This document shows positions 1-7,948 of a stretch of 13,000 nt of DNA, one piece after another. The notes beneath the pieces are model-generated. The model had not been told where the DNA came from. It saw only the letters and a list, made by a program, of their open reading frames with translations, and made no database searches. Position 1 is the stretch's first letter; each line of letters begins with the position of its first letter. Origin of the DNA: Gracilaria caudata (taxonomy: Eukaryota > Rhodophyta > Florideophyceae > Gracilariales > Gracilariaceae); assembly GCA_030374735.1 (NCBI GenBank), contig JASCIV010000745.1:1-13000 (forward strand), in the 5' to 3' direction. A program made the translations under genes and the position numbers.

Positions 1-4
1 AGGA

Positions 5-26
5 GGGGGAGGGAGGCGGGGCGGGG
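5..26 (+). other. G-quadruplex-type G-run cluster
   Basis: Four runs of three or more guanines (5-9, 11-13, 18-21, 23-26) are separated by loops of 1, 4 and 1 bases, which fits the canonical G4 pattern on the + strand. It lies about 465 bp upstream of the ribosomal protein start codon, at the extreme left edge, so it may belong to an unseen left neighbour instead. Only the motif is seen; folding is inference. Confidence 0.5.
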
Positions 27-490
27 AGTGTGTGGGAGGTGTGCTACGCGCGGGCGTAGACGCACGCGCTCGGGGCGACGCACGCGCAACAGCAGTTCGC
101 GGCGGCTGTTGCGACTGCCGCGCACTGCGCGCGGCGCTGCGTCGAACACGCGATGTTGTGCCGAACACGCAATGCTGCCGGCTGCAGCTGAGACCGGAGA
201 TGCTTGGCGGACAAGCATACGGCGCGTGCGGCGCGCGTGTGGCGCGCGTGCGTCGTTCCCCTCCGTAAACGCGCTTCGTGGCCACGTATTACAACTTTGC
301 ACGTGGGCTAGTTGGCACGTGGCCGTGGCGCTTCGCGTTCCGCCGTCGACCACGATGCTCGATGCCTTGCTCTGTCTTAACGCAGCAGAGCAACCGCTGC
401 GTCAATCTTCGTCGCTCGCTGATCCGTCCGTTTCGCCTGCTCCGTCCGCTCCGTCCCCGTCTCCCGCTCGTTCTTCACCCGCGTTCAACA
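27..490 (+). promoter_or_regulatory. Promoter and leader region of the eL42 gene
   Basis: This stretch has no convincing gene. It is CpG-rich, and its long open frames are by-products of GC content. CACGTG boxes lie at 300-305 and 316-321, with a further CCACGT half-like site near 292. From about 405 to 485 the sequence turns strongly pyrimidine-rich (repeated CCGTCC/TCGTC units) and runs directly into the ATG at 491, as in leaders of highly expressed translation genes. No TATA box is visible. An out-of-frame ATG at 355 would open an overlapping upstream ORF, so transcription probably starts downstream of it, within the pyrimidine tract. Confidence 0.5.
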
Positions 491-1007
491 ATGGTACGCA
501 ATCCAGCCCCGTCTCGCGCCGCGCGTGTTCCGTTGCGTAGCTCAAAGCCCGCGGTCTCTAACCTCTCCAATTTGCGCAATCGCAGGTTGTGGTCCCCAAG
601 TCGCGCAAGACGCTGTGCATGGCCAAGGAGTGCAAGAAGCACACGCTGCACAAGGTCACCCAATACAAGAAGGGCAAGGACTCGCTCTACGCCCAAGGAA
701 AGCGTCGTTACGATCGCAAACAGTCTGGCTTTGGCGGTCAGACCAAGCCCGTCTTCCACAAGAGTACGTCTCTTTCTTTCCTGCCGCCCTGCGCAAGCCG
801 TGTCGCACGAGCGCACAAGTACTCATTCTTTTCGTTTTGCTCTTTACGCGTGCGCGCCCCGTCCCCACAGAGGCCAAGACCACCAAAAAGATCGTGCTGC
901 GTCTGGAGTGCTTGGAATGCAACTACAAAACACATAGAGTCATTAAGCGATGCAAGCACTTTGAGCTCGGCGATCAGAAGAAGACTAAGGGTGTCGCCAC
1001 GTACTAG
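491..1007 (+). CDS. RPL44: 60S ribosomal protein eL42 (L44/L36a), three exons
   Basis: This is the large-subunit ribosomal protein eL42, which sits by the E-site tRNA of cytosolic ribosomes. Spliced exons 491-493, 586-763 and 871-1007 give 105 residues, against about 105-106 in the family. The product contains the family blocks HKVTQYKKGKDSLYAQGKRR, DRKQSGFGGQTKPVF, AKTTKKIVLRLEC and IKRCKHFELG. Zinc-type cysteines lie at residues 12, 17, 74 and 77, with the C-x4-C spacing seen in yeast. The first coding exon is the ATG alone. Pro56 occupies the position where substitutions give cycloheximide resistance in yeasts, so a drug-sensitive ribosome is predicted. The stop codon is 40 bp from the convergent CSN3 stop. 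Identification is secure and both splice junctions restore the conserved protein exactly. Confidence 0.95.
494..585 (+). other. Intron 1 of eL42 gene
   Basis: This 92-nt phase-0 intron begins immediately after the start codon (ATG|GTACGC) and ends AATCGCAG|GTTGTG. Removing it joins Met to VVVPKSRK, the conserved N-terminus. Confidence 0.9.
764..870 (+). other. Intron 2 of eL42 gene
   Basis: This 107-nt phase-1 intron has donor A|GTACGT and acceptor TCCCCACAG|AG after pyrimidine-rich sequence. Removing it rebuilds the conserved VFHKKAKTTKK segment. Its GTACG-type donor matches that of intron 1. Confidence 0.93.
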
Positions 1008-1047
1008 TCGCGCACATGTTGTAAACTGCACCCCACTCATTGTTTAA

Positions 1048-2553
1048 TCACGCTCTACCACTCAATCTCATCAGTTCCGCGTCCGACCGTTTCGACGACG
1101 ACGCCGAGCCACCAACCGTCCGTCGCTGACTGCGATTGCTCATCATTTTGCCCACGTACACCGGATCGCTTTGCAGCTTTTCTCGAAACTCGTCCACTCT
1201 CTGCAACACCTGCACGCTCTGTTGCATCAACTCGCCACACACGCGAGTGAACGTTCCGTTGGCAACCTTTCCACCTTTCTCCTCCTCCTCCTCCTCCACC
1301 AGTCGAACCACGCGCTTGCGATCGTCGATGCGAGCACAAATCTTGCCCTCCTCAATCATGCGCACAATCACGTCGTGTACCTCCTGCTCGTTCGAAAGTC
1401 CCAACCGACTGGCCACGTTTTCCATTTTCATAGTTACGAACGAGTTGGTTAATCGCTCAATTAGCGCGTCTGTTAGAGTTCTCATCACCTGTTTCACCAC
1501 GCCCAAATTGCCATGCTTCTCAAACGTGTGTCGGTTTGATTCGAACACATGTTGCGTTTGTGCACGATCCATTCTCTCGTACGCCACCGCGAGCTCCGCA
1601 TACTCCGAGCTGAAATTGCGCAGCCGCGACAGCTGATACGAGCTGAATTTGAACGGTTGCGGCGCCTTTCCGCTCACCAACAAATGCAACAACATGTAGT
1701 ACTTGAACGTGCTCAGCGCCACCTGGAAGAACGGTCCCGGCGTGGGAGCCGGCACCGCCAACGCCAGTCGACAACACTGCAGCGCAGCGCTGTAATCCTT
1801 CACGCCAATAAACACCACCGCCGCATAATGATACATAAGATGTACATCCGAGGCCTGCACGCCTGTGACCACATCGATTCGCATGCGTCGTCTCTCCCTC
1901 AACCACGTCGCCGCCAATCGATAGCACTTTGCCTGCAGACACACCGCCAGAAAGTCGGCGTGAATCGGCACAATGCAATCCGGCGAAGTGGCCAATTTGT
2001 CCGCCGCCAGTCGCAAAGGTCGAATCAACGCCATCGCACCCGCCACATTCGCCGTATCAATCACCACCCTCGCCGCATGCCGACACGCGCCGATCCAGCG
2101 CTGCGCCGCGTGCAGGGCGCCCGCCGCCGAAGTACATCGCACCAGCTGCACAAACTCGGCCAACAAATGCGGCACCAACGGCGAGCGCGCATCCACCGCC
2201 GCCAATGCCGCGTGCAGCGTGGACACATACGCCAACAGATGCGTTCGCGGGTGCAACTGCGCGCGCGCGGCGTGAAGAGTGGTCACGTCGGCTGTGTTCA
2301 CCGCCTCCAACGTGCGCGCCAACAACTCGTGCGAGGCGCGCAGCGCATCGCGCTGCACGGACGGTGGCAGCGCGTGTTGCTTAAGCGCGAGAAGCGCGTC
2401 CGGCAGCGACGAGATGCGATTGGGGTGGTTGCGGTTGGGATGCGAGGGCGCCACGCGCACGCCGCGCACCGACGGCTCGGGCTCCATCGCGACGCGCGCG
2501 GAAGGCGCGCGCAGCTCACTCCGACGCGCCGCGCTTTGTCGAAGATGCGCCAT
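1048..2553 (-). CDS. CSN3: COP9 signalosome complex subunit 3
   Basis: This is subunit 3 of the COP9 signalosome, the complex that removes Nedd8 from cullin-RING ubiquitin ligases in nucleus and cytosol. From the first in-frame ATG (2553) the product is 501 residues; human CSN3 is 423. The N-terminal half is helical-repeat-like (SSLPDALLALKQ onward, PIHADFLAVCLQAKCY). It is followed by a PCI domain at about residues 275-415 with family-typical stretches: TFEKHGNLGVVKQ, IERLTNSFVTMKMENVASRL and VIVRMIEEGKICARID. After this come a short EEEEEEK linker and a C-terminal helix (VLQRVDEFREKLQSDP). A second ATG at 2487 has better context (G at -3 and +4), gives 479 residues and may be the real start; homology begins about 25 residues beyond it. 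No intron is needed. It diverges from SEC63. Confidence 0.88.
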   Translation of the reverse strand: MAHLRQSAARRSELRAPSARVAMEPEPSVRGVRVAPSHPNRNHPNRISSLPDALLALKQHALPPSVQRDALRASHELLARTLEAVNTADVTTLHAARAQLHPRTHLLAYVSTLHAALAAVDARSPLVPHLLAEFVQLVRCTSAAGALHAAQRWIGACRHAARVVIDTANVAGAMALIRPLRLAADKLATSPDCIVPIHADFLAVCLQAKCYRLAATWLRERRRMRIDVVTGVQASDVHLMYHYAAVVFIGVKDYSAALQCCRLALAVPAPTPGPFFQVALSTFKYYMLLHLLVSGKAPQPFKFSSYQLSRLRNFSSEYAELAVAYERMDRAQTQHVFESNRHTFEKHGNLGVVKQVMRTLTDALIERLTNSFVTMKMENVASRLGLSNEQEVHDVIVRMIEEGKICARIDDRKRVVRLVEEEEEEKGGKVANGTFTRVCGELMQQSVQVLQRVDEFREKLQSDPVYVGKMMSNRSQRRTVGGSASSSKRSDAELMRLSGRA

Positions 2554-2858
2554 TCGCACACGCCTGCTGGAGGAGTGCACCCGCCACAGCGCGCACACGT
2601 GTGGCGCCACACGTGATCTGCAGCTTACAGCGAGTGCGTTGGCTTACACGGCAGTCAACTAGCGCTCCGCCAGCGAGCGCCGTTGCTGTTGAAGTGCGTC
2701 TTGTGCTTTGCACGCGCGCGTTGCTCTGCCTTGTTGTGCTCCTCGTCGCGCTGTGCGAAGCATAAAGACACGCACGTCCCGCCCGCCAACACTTCACCGC
2801 TCGTCGCTCGTCGAGTCCCTTTCCCCTCCCCCTTCCCTCCCCCCACTTCGTCCTCGTC
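2554..2858. promoter_or_regulatory. Bidirectional promoter interval between CSN3 and SEC63
   Basis: These 305 bp separate divergent start codons. Next to CSN3 lies a perfect 20-bp palindrome (2596-2615) made of two CACGTG boxes around GGCGCC. The middle contains CATAAAGA at 2761-2768, a weak TATA-like match for SEC63. The SEC63 side ends in a C-rich tract with runs at 2817-2819, 2823-2826, 2828-2832, 2835-2837 and 2839-2844, 14 bp before the ATG. No supported gene lies inside. Confidence 0.55.
2596..2615. promoter_or_regulatory. Perfect palindrome with paired CACGTG boxes
   Basis: The half-site CACGTGTGGC is followed directly by its exact reverse complement, giving two bZIP/bHLH-type CACGTG cores 14 bp apart. 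It lies 43 bp from the CSN3 ATG at 2553 and about 245 bp from SEC63. The sequence symmetry is certain; factor binding is inferred from the well-known G-box/E-box core. Confidence 0.6.
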
Positions 2859-4922
2859 ATGGGCGCGTACAATACCGAAGATGCCAGTAAATCTGGTAAC
2901 CTTATCTATGATGATGCCGCCTTTCAGTCCTTCCTGCTTACTTTGCTCGCTGTGTATTGCATCCCCGCGCTTATCTTCCGTTCCGTCAGAATTCTTCGAC
3001 GACTAACGCACGTGCCTACCGCTTTGGAGTGTGCCAAGACTGAGTGGTGTTCTTGTTCGCTGTGTCAGCTCAAAAAAGAACGCCTTGAGCCCAAGAAGGC
3101 CCGTTTTGCTTTCCACGACCTCTTTCTGTTTTGCTGTACGCTGCTACTTGTATATACTGCCGTCAACGTGTACAAAGCAAACCTTCACGTTGAGCCTCCG
3201 TTTGACCCCTTTCAGATTCTCGGCGTCTCTGAGTCAGCCTCGCTCAAGCTCATCAAACGCGCGTACAGAAGACTGTCCGTGATTCACCACCCCGACAAGA
3301 ACAGGGGTGATCCGCTCGCCGGCGAGCGTTTCATCAAGATAACAAAAGCGTACGCCGCGCTCACAGACCCTATTTCTAAGGAGAACTTCGCCAAGTACGG
3401 CAACCCAGACGGACGCGTTAGTGCCACCTTTGAGATCGGTCTGCCACAATGGGTCGCAGAGAGTCGCAATGTGATTCTGGTCGTCTACTTTGCGTTTCTG
3501 ATCATTGTGTTTCCGCTCATCGTGGGATTGTGGTGGCGCAGACGTAGTAAGGAGCTCACGCGCGACATTCTAGCAGACACCTTCGTGCTCTACCGACAGA
3601 CGCTGCAGCAGACCGGCCGTTTTCGTGACTTGCTGGGCGCTTTTTGCGGAAGTGTCGAGTTTCAAAATCTCTACAAATCTGAGAATGACGATGCGCTTAA
3701 GGAATTGGCTGACACTCTCAAGCGAGCGGGCAGGACCGAGGTCAAGAAGACGAAGACCGTTGTGCAACCTACTTCGGCGCATGCGCAGAATCTCATGGTC
3801 ATGACCGCGTATCTCGCGCGTTTGCCCATCCCCAAGAAGCTTGAATACGTCAAGTATGCTATACTGCAGAGGGTTGAGCCGCTCATGACCGCGCTCACCG
3901 ATACGGTTGGCGCGTTTCAACGTCCAGACTGTCAGGCAGCGTGGAACAAGCACTTTATGCACGGCCATACCCTGTACATGTCCAACGCAATTGTGCTCAC
4001 ACAGAGCTTGATACAAGCTCTCGACGAGAAGAGTTCGCCGTTTTTGCAAATACCGCATTTCACTGAGAAGGAGGTGAGATATTGTCTCAATTCGCGCACG
4101 CCGTGTATCAAGACCATCTATGATTTCATGAAGCTGGATATGAGCGAGCAGCGCAACTTATTGCGAGGGCTCACGGACGATCAGTTTCTGGACGTGAAGG
4201 CGTTTTGCGATCGTTTCCCGAGCGCCAGTTTGGATGTGAGCGATCCTGTGGTGGAAGGCGAGGAGGACGGCACGGTGCACGCTGGCGACACGGTGACGAT
4301 TCGCGCCAAATTGACGATCATGCGACGGAGCGGTTCGGTGTTCTCACCACACACGCCTAACATCGGCGCCAGGAAGGAGGAGGCGTGGTGGATTTGGCTT
4401 GCGGACGAACGGTTGCAATGTCCCATTGACGTGAAGCGGCTGACGTCAAAGAAGGCCAAGGGGTATGGGCCGAAGAAGCGACGGCATAGACAGTGCGCGG
4501 ACGACGAATGCGACGAGGAGAAGTCGGAAATGATGGAGCAGCTTCTGAAGGATCCGCGCGTGACGCGGTTCGAGGTGAAGTTCAGATTCCAGGCGCCCAA
4601 GGCCGGGCAGTACAACCTGGAGGTGAAGACCGCGTGCGACTGCTACAACGGGGCGGCGAAGGGGACGGTGATCAAGATGAAGGTGGAGAAGGAGGTGGAG
4701 CCGCCGTCCGTGGACAGCGTCAAATACTTTGACACAGACGACGAGTCGGAGGGGGAGGAGGAGGAAGAAGAGGAGGAGGGCGAGGGGTCGGACGAGGAAG
4801 GCAGCTCGGACGAGTATGAGTACATCGAGGTGACGGACGACGAGTCAGAGGCGGGCGACTTCGACGACGGCGATGACGAACACGGGATCGCGGGGTCGCC
4901 GCACGGAGACGCGGCATCGTAG
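2859..4922 (+). CDS. SEC63: ER translocon J-domain protein Sec63
   Basis: Sec63 is an ER membrane protein that recruits the luminal Hsp70 (BiP/Kar2) to the Sec61 channel for post-translational import. The 687-residue product has the family layout. Membrane segments lie near residues 23-43, 86-104 and 204-226. A J domain lies at about 116-182 between the second and third segments, so luminal, with the HPD motif at 144-146. The cytosolic Sec63/Brl domain spans about 230-620. The last 60 residues form a very acidic tail (long Glu/Asp runs). In yeast an acidic C-terminal region of Sec63 contacts Sec62; the same role here is inferred. The ATG has G at -3 and +4. No intron is needed. Family length is about 660-760 residues, so the gene is complete. 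Confidence 0.95.
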   Translation: MGAYNTEDASKSGNLIYDDAAFQSFLLTLLAVYCIPALIFRSVRILRRLTHVPTALECAKTEWCSCSLCQLKKERLEPKKARFAFHDLFLFCCTLLLVYTAVNVYKANLHVEPPFDPFQILGVSESASLKLIKRAYRRLSVIHHPDKNRGDPLAGERFIKITKAYAALTDPISKENFAKYGNPDGRVSATFEIGLPQWVAESRNVILVVYFAFLIIVFPLIVGLWWRRRSKELTRDILADTFVLYRQTLQQTGRFRDLLGAFCGSVEFQNLYKSENDDALKELADTLKRAGRTEVKKTKTVVQPTSAHAQNLMVMTAYLARLPIPKKLEYVKYAILQRVEPLMTALTDTVGAFQRPDCQAAWNKHFMHGHTLYMSNAIVLTQSLIQALDEKSSPFLQIPHFTEKEVRYCLNSRTPCIKTIYDFMKLDMSEQRNLLRGLTDDQFLDVKAFCDRFPSASLDVSDPVVEGEEDGTVHAGDTVTIRAKLTIMRRSGSVFSPHTPNIGARKEEAWWIWLADERLQCPIDVKRLTSKKAKGYGPKKRRHRQCADDECDEEKSEMMEQLLKDPRVTRFEVKFRFQAPKAGQYNLEVKTACDCYNGAAKGTVIKMKVEKEVEPPSVDSVKYFDTDDESEGEEEEEEEEGEGSDEEGSSDEYEYIEVTDDESEAGDFDDGDDEHGIAGSPHGDAAS

Positions 4923-5261
4923 ATGGGCTGGCTATCTAGAGATGTATTGATTAAGTGATTAGTTCACGCCTTCATCTAACCTTAACGCTTTGGCAGCGAG
5001 GAGGAAGGGGACGATCGGGCGAGCCCAGTGGGAGCACGCCAGGTGGGCGTGGCGCAGCCGAGCAGTAACTCTAGATAACTTTAAAGCGGGGTGTGTGTGG
5101 CGGCGGCGTCAGCGCGTGGCCACGTGGCGCGGCTTCCACGCGCCATGATGTGCTGGCGGCGGCGTGCGCTGCGCGCGCGCGCCTTGCGCCGTCGCTTGGG
5201 CGGCTTGTGTGCAGTCGCGTCGTGCCGAGCCGCTCGGCCGCCACTGCTGACGCCCTCCACC
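4923..5261 (+). promoter_or_regulatory. SEC63 3' region and CK2 beta promoter/leader
   Basis: The first 60 bp after the SEC63 stop are AT-rich (GATGTATTGATTAAG) and probably hold its 3' end. GC-rich sequence follows. ACTTTAAAG at 5078-5086 is TATA-like, and a CACGTG box lies at 5121-5126 inside GGCCACGTGGC. An in-frame ATGATG pair at 5145-5150 opens an Arg-rich extension joined to the CK2 beta frame. No other gene is visible. Confidence 0.45.
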
Positions 5262-6044
5262 ATGTCCAAGACCACCGCCAATGCCGACGGGTTCACGTCC
5301 GGCGACTCCATCGACTCCGGCGCCTCCGAGGACACCACCTGGATCTCGTGGTTCTCGCAGCTCAAGGGGAATGAGTTCTTCTGCGAGGTCGAGGAGGAGT
5401 TTATCAACGACGACTTCAATCTCACTGGCTTGTCGTCGCAGGTCACTTACTATAACTATGCGCTCGACACTATCCTCGACGTCGACATTCCCGAGGGCGA
5501 GTTGGACGAGCGTCAGCAGGAGCTCGTAGAGGTGTCCGCCGAGACGCTGTACGGCCTCATCCACGCGCGCTTCATCCTTACCGCCCACGGCATGAACGCC
5601 ATGCGCTCCAAGTTCATGGATGGGGCCTTCGGCCGCTGCCCTCGCGTCTTCTGTCACGGCCAACAGGTGCTGCCCGTCGGTCTCAGTGATGTGCCACGAA
5701 ACTCTACCGTCAAGACTTTCTGTCCCCGCTGCTGGGACCTGTACTTTCCCCGATCGCGCATTCACAACAATTTGGACGGCGCCTTCTGGGGCACCACCTT
5801 TCCTCACATGTTTTTGCACACGTACAGCACCCTGGTGCCCAGACGAAACCCCGAGCACTACATTCCTAGAATATATGGCTTCAAGATTCACAAGTCTGCC
5901 GTTCAAGTGCGTCGCAATCGAAACGACGAGGAGAACCACTTCGACGATCGAAAGTATAGGAACGAGCCACACTCAAGAAGCTATCGAAATAATGCACGAG
6001 CGCTTTCATTACCTACTCAGACTAATCGACGCATTGCTTCATGA
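5262..6044 (+). CDS. CK2B: Protein kinase CK2 regulatory (beta) subunit
   Basis: This is the regulatory subunit that dimerises and binds two catalytic alpha subunits to form the CK2 Ser/Thr kinase. The product is 260 residues; human is 215. It has the family landmarks: WISWF then GNEFFCEVEEEFI (about 27-48), ETLYGLIHARFILT (94-107), a zinc-finger dimer interface C126-x4-C131 and C154-x2-C157, then IYGFKIHKSA. The start at 5262 has an ideal CACCATG context. An upstream in-frame ATG pair at 5145/5148 would add about 39 residues with many Arg and no acidic residues. After the conserved core there is a 45-residue tail rich in Arg and Asn. Positions 5907-6020 of that tail could be an in-frame 114-nt intron (GTGCGT to CTACTCAG), whose removal would leave a 222-residue protein of typical length. 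Confidence 0.94.
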   Translation: MSKTTANADGFTSGDSIDSGASEDTTWISWFSQLKGNEFFCEVEEEFINDDFNLTGLSSQVTYYNYALDTILDVDIPEGELDERQQELVEVSAETLYGLIHARFILTAHGMNAMRSKFMDGAFGRCPRVFCHGQQVLPVGLSDVPRNSTVKTFCPRCWDLYFPRSRIHNNLDGAFWGTTFPHMFLHTYSTLVPRRNPEHYIPRIYGFKIHKSAVQVRRNRNDEENHFDDRKYRNEPHSRSYRNNARALSLPTQTNRRIAS

Positions 6045-7770
6045 CCGACTATTCGTCGTGTCGTGTTTTTCTCGTCGTGTGCGTATGCGTCGTGAGCAAA
6101 AATTCATCTTATGTCATGCCTTACATTGTACGCCCAACTTATCTTTGGCTTTGTCCTCCGCAATAACAAGCACAGTAGCCTTAACTTTGTGTACATTTGT
6201 TTCCTCGCAATACATTTAGCGCCGTAATCCCCGCTTCAAACGTCACACATTGTTTTGTGAACTTCACCTTGCTCCCTTTTGGCCTCCTATTGTTCCCCTG
6301 ATCAGATGATCCATGCTGTGCTGCAAATTGCTCCCGCTCTCGTGTCCGAACGAAAGTGTGCTATCAACGTGACGTACAGCGACGCACCGCAGTTTCAAAG
6401 ACCTGCCATTCCCGGCTCCCCCGCCTATCCGGCGAAGAAAAGATCACTTCACTGTGACGTGCAAACTTTGCACTGCAAAGTGTGTTACAGAGCAGCAGTT
6501 TTTGATATCTATTACGTTTTTAGATCATGGAGTAAACCGACCCGTCTTCCAACAGTGAACTGCGTCTTGGCTGTTCTTGCACATCAGTTAAGTTTACCGT
6601 TGTAATCGTGATACTGGCGTTCACCTCGCACTCTACCTCGCCTTGGCCCGGCATATGTCGTACGTGTGCACCTGAGTGCTGCCCCCTCGTTGAACGTACA
6701 GAATGCGACCTCGTGTATCTCGGCAACTATTATACGCATTCGAGCATTTCGCCCCGCAGAAATACCCGGTAGAGTTGTGAAAGGGCGCTTAAGTGCAACA
6801 CGTCAGGTTCATTATTTCCTACACGCGCATCCTACGAGACGCATTTATATTACTTGCCGTTCGCACCACCAACGACCTTTCGCAAGCCAGGGCACTTCAT
6901 CTGAATTTGCCTCTGTTCGTTGCCACAGAACGTGGAATTTAGCCGTCACTACGGAGCAAAGAGGCGTCAGCAATGACTGTGTTTTGCACAAAAGGAAAGT
7001 TCGTGAGCAAAGAAAGTAGGAGAAGAATTCGTCGATGACAGTTCTGCTGTCTGCGTTCAAGAAGTAGTTCAAGAAATACCCTTGGATGTGTTAATTCTCC
7101 TCAAGACTCTCACGTCAATGTTGCGGTACTTTCGATGATCCGCCGTTAAGATAGGACCAAAACTGCTTTTACAAGCCCTGCTGCGAAAGTGTACATCATT
7201 AACCTCTTCAGGTGGTGTGGGTTTTGTGAAGCAAGCGCACCGTTGGATTTCTAGACAGCGGAATGAAAGCACGGACCTCAAAGCCAGTACATGCCAAAAA
7301 TGAGGCCTGACGTCACTGTCAAGAAATGCGGTACAGATGCGAAGTTCTTCTCTGCTCCAGAAAGGGTACGAGGCAGGACACACCCATGAATTCACATATA
7401 TTTCCAAATGAGGGGTACATCTTCAGACCACGTTACTCCTGACGTTGGGTGTCTATCCCAATCTCTTCCCTCGGTTCTTCAAATATGCAAATGTGCATCC
7501 ACAGACATGGCTTGCACCTGAAACACAGCACGAACATTCTTGTAACGCATCGAGGGAAGCAGGAATTCAAAGTGCATTCCAGACGTAACCATCTCGGAAC
7601 CTAGGCTGAGTGTGCTTTGCCTACACAGCCTCTTCATGAACAGTGTGCTCGTATTGCAAGCTGCGATGATCAAAAACGTGGACGTTCATTCATACCTGCT
7701 TCTTGCTTTGCCTGACCCAATTCGTTGTACGGCACAGGTTTATTCGACGCAGTGGCCTCTGTCTCATCAC
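6045..7770. other. Long intergenic stretch, no assignable gene
   Basis: The CK2 beta 3' UTR presumably takes up the first one to two hundred bases. The composition is clearly less GC-rich than to the left. Only short open segments exist: 6306-6605 on + (ATG start, 99 residues, preceded by a pyrimidine-rich CAG that resembles an acceptor), and on the minus strand 6523-6654 (43 residues) and 7069-7407 (no ATG). None resembles a known family. A perfect inverted repeat lies at 6465-6481 and a TGACGTCA palindrome at 7308-7315. I see no tRNA, transposon ends or array. Confidence 0.4.
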
Positions 7771-7778
7771 TATAAAAG
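7771..7778 (+). promoter_or_regulatory. TATA box of the repeat-protein gene
   Basis: TATAAAAG is a perfect TATA element 171 bp before the ATG at 7949. The leader contains upstream ATGs at 7803 (12 codons) and 7808 (5 codons). A GTATGT at 7801 paired with CCTTTCAG ending at 7928 could form a 128-nt leader intron that removes both; this is inference. Confidence 0.55.
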
Positions 7779-7948
7779 GCCAACGTCGACCCCTTCCTCC
7801 GTATGTTATGCACTCACCCAAGTAGATTCGATCGTCTCTGAACCATCTTCGAATTCTTTCTCTTCCACAGCTTTCCTTGTCATCGTCCATCTATAACTTA
7901 CACGCATCTCACATTCTTTGCCTTTCAGTCTTCAGCAACCGAGAAACA

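Noticed and set aside
28..540. Plus-strand open frames of 170 and 219 codons in the first 940 bases
   Set aside because: They are Arg/Ser/Pro-rich products of CpG-rich DNA, run through the eL42 introns and exons out of frame, and lack ATG or any family resemblance.
1549..2616. Plus-strand open frame of 355 codons across CSN3
   Set aside because: It is the antisense shadow of CSN3, rich in Arg, Gln and His; CSN3 on the minus strand shows clear family similarity.
4933..5077. 9-bp inverted repeat TATCTAGAG / CTCTAGATA flanking the SEC63-CK2 beta gap
   Set aside because: The core TCTAGA is itself palindromic, the arms do not extend, and no mobile-element content lies between them.
5109..5972. 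Minus-strand open frame of 287 codons across CK2 beta
   Set aside because: It is the shadow of a GC-rich gene whose + strand product is an unmistakable CK2 beta.
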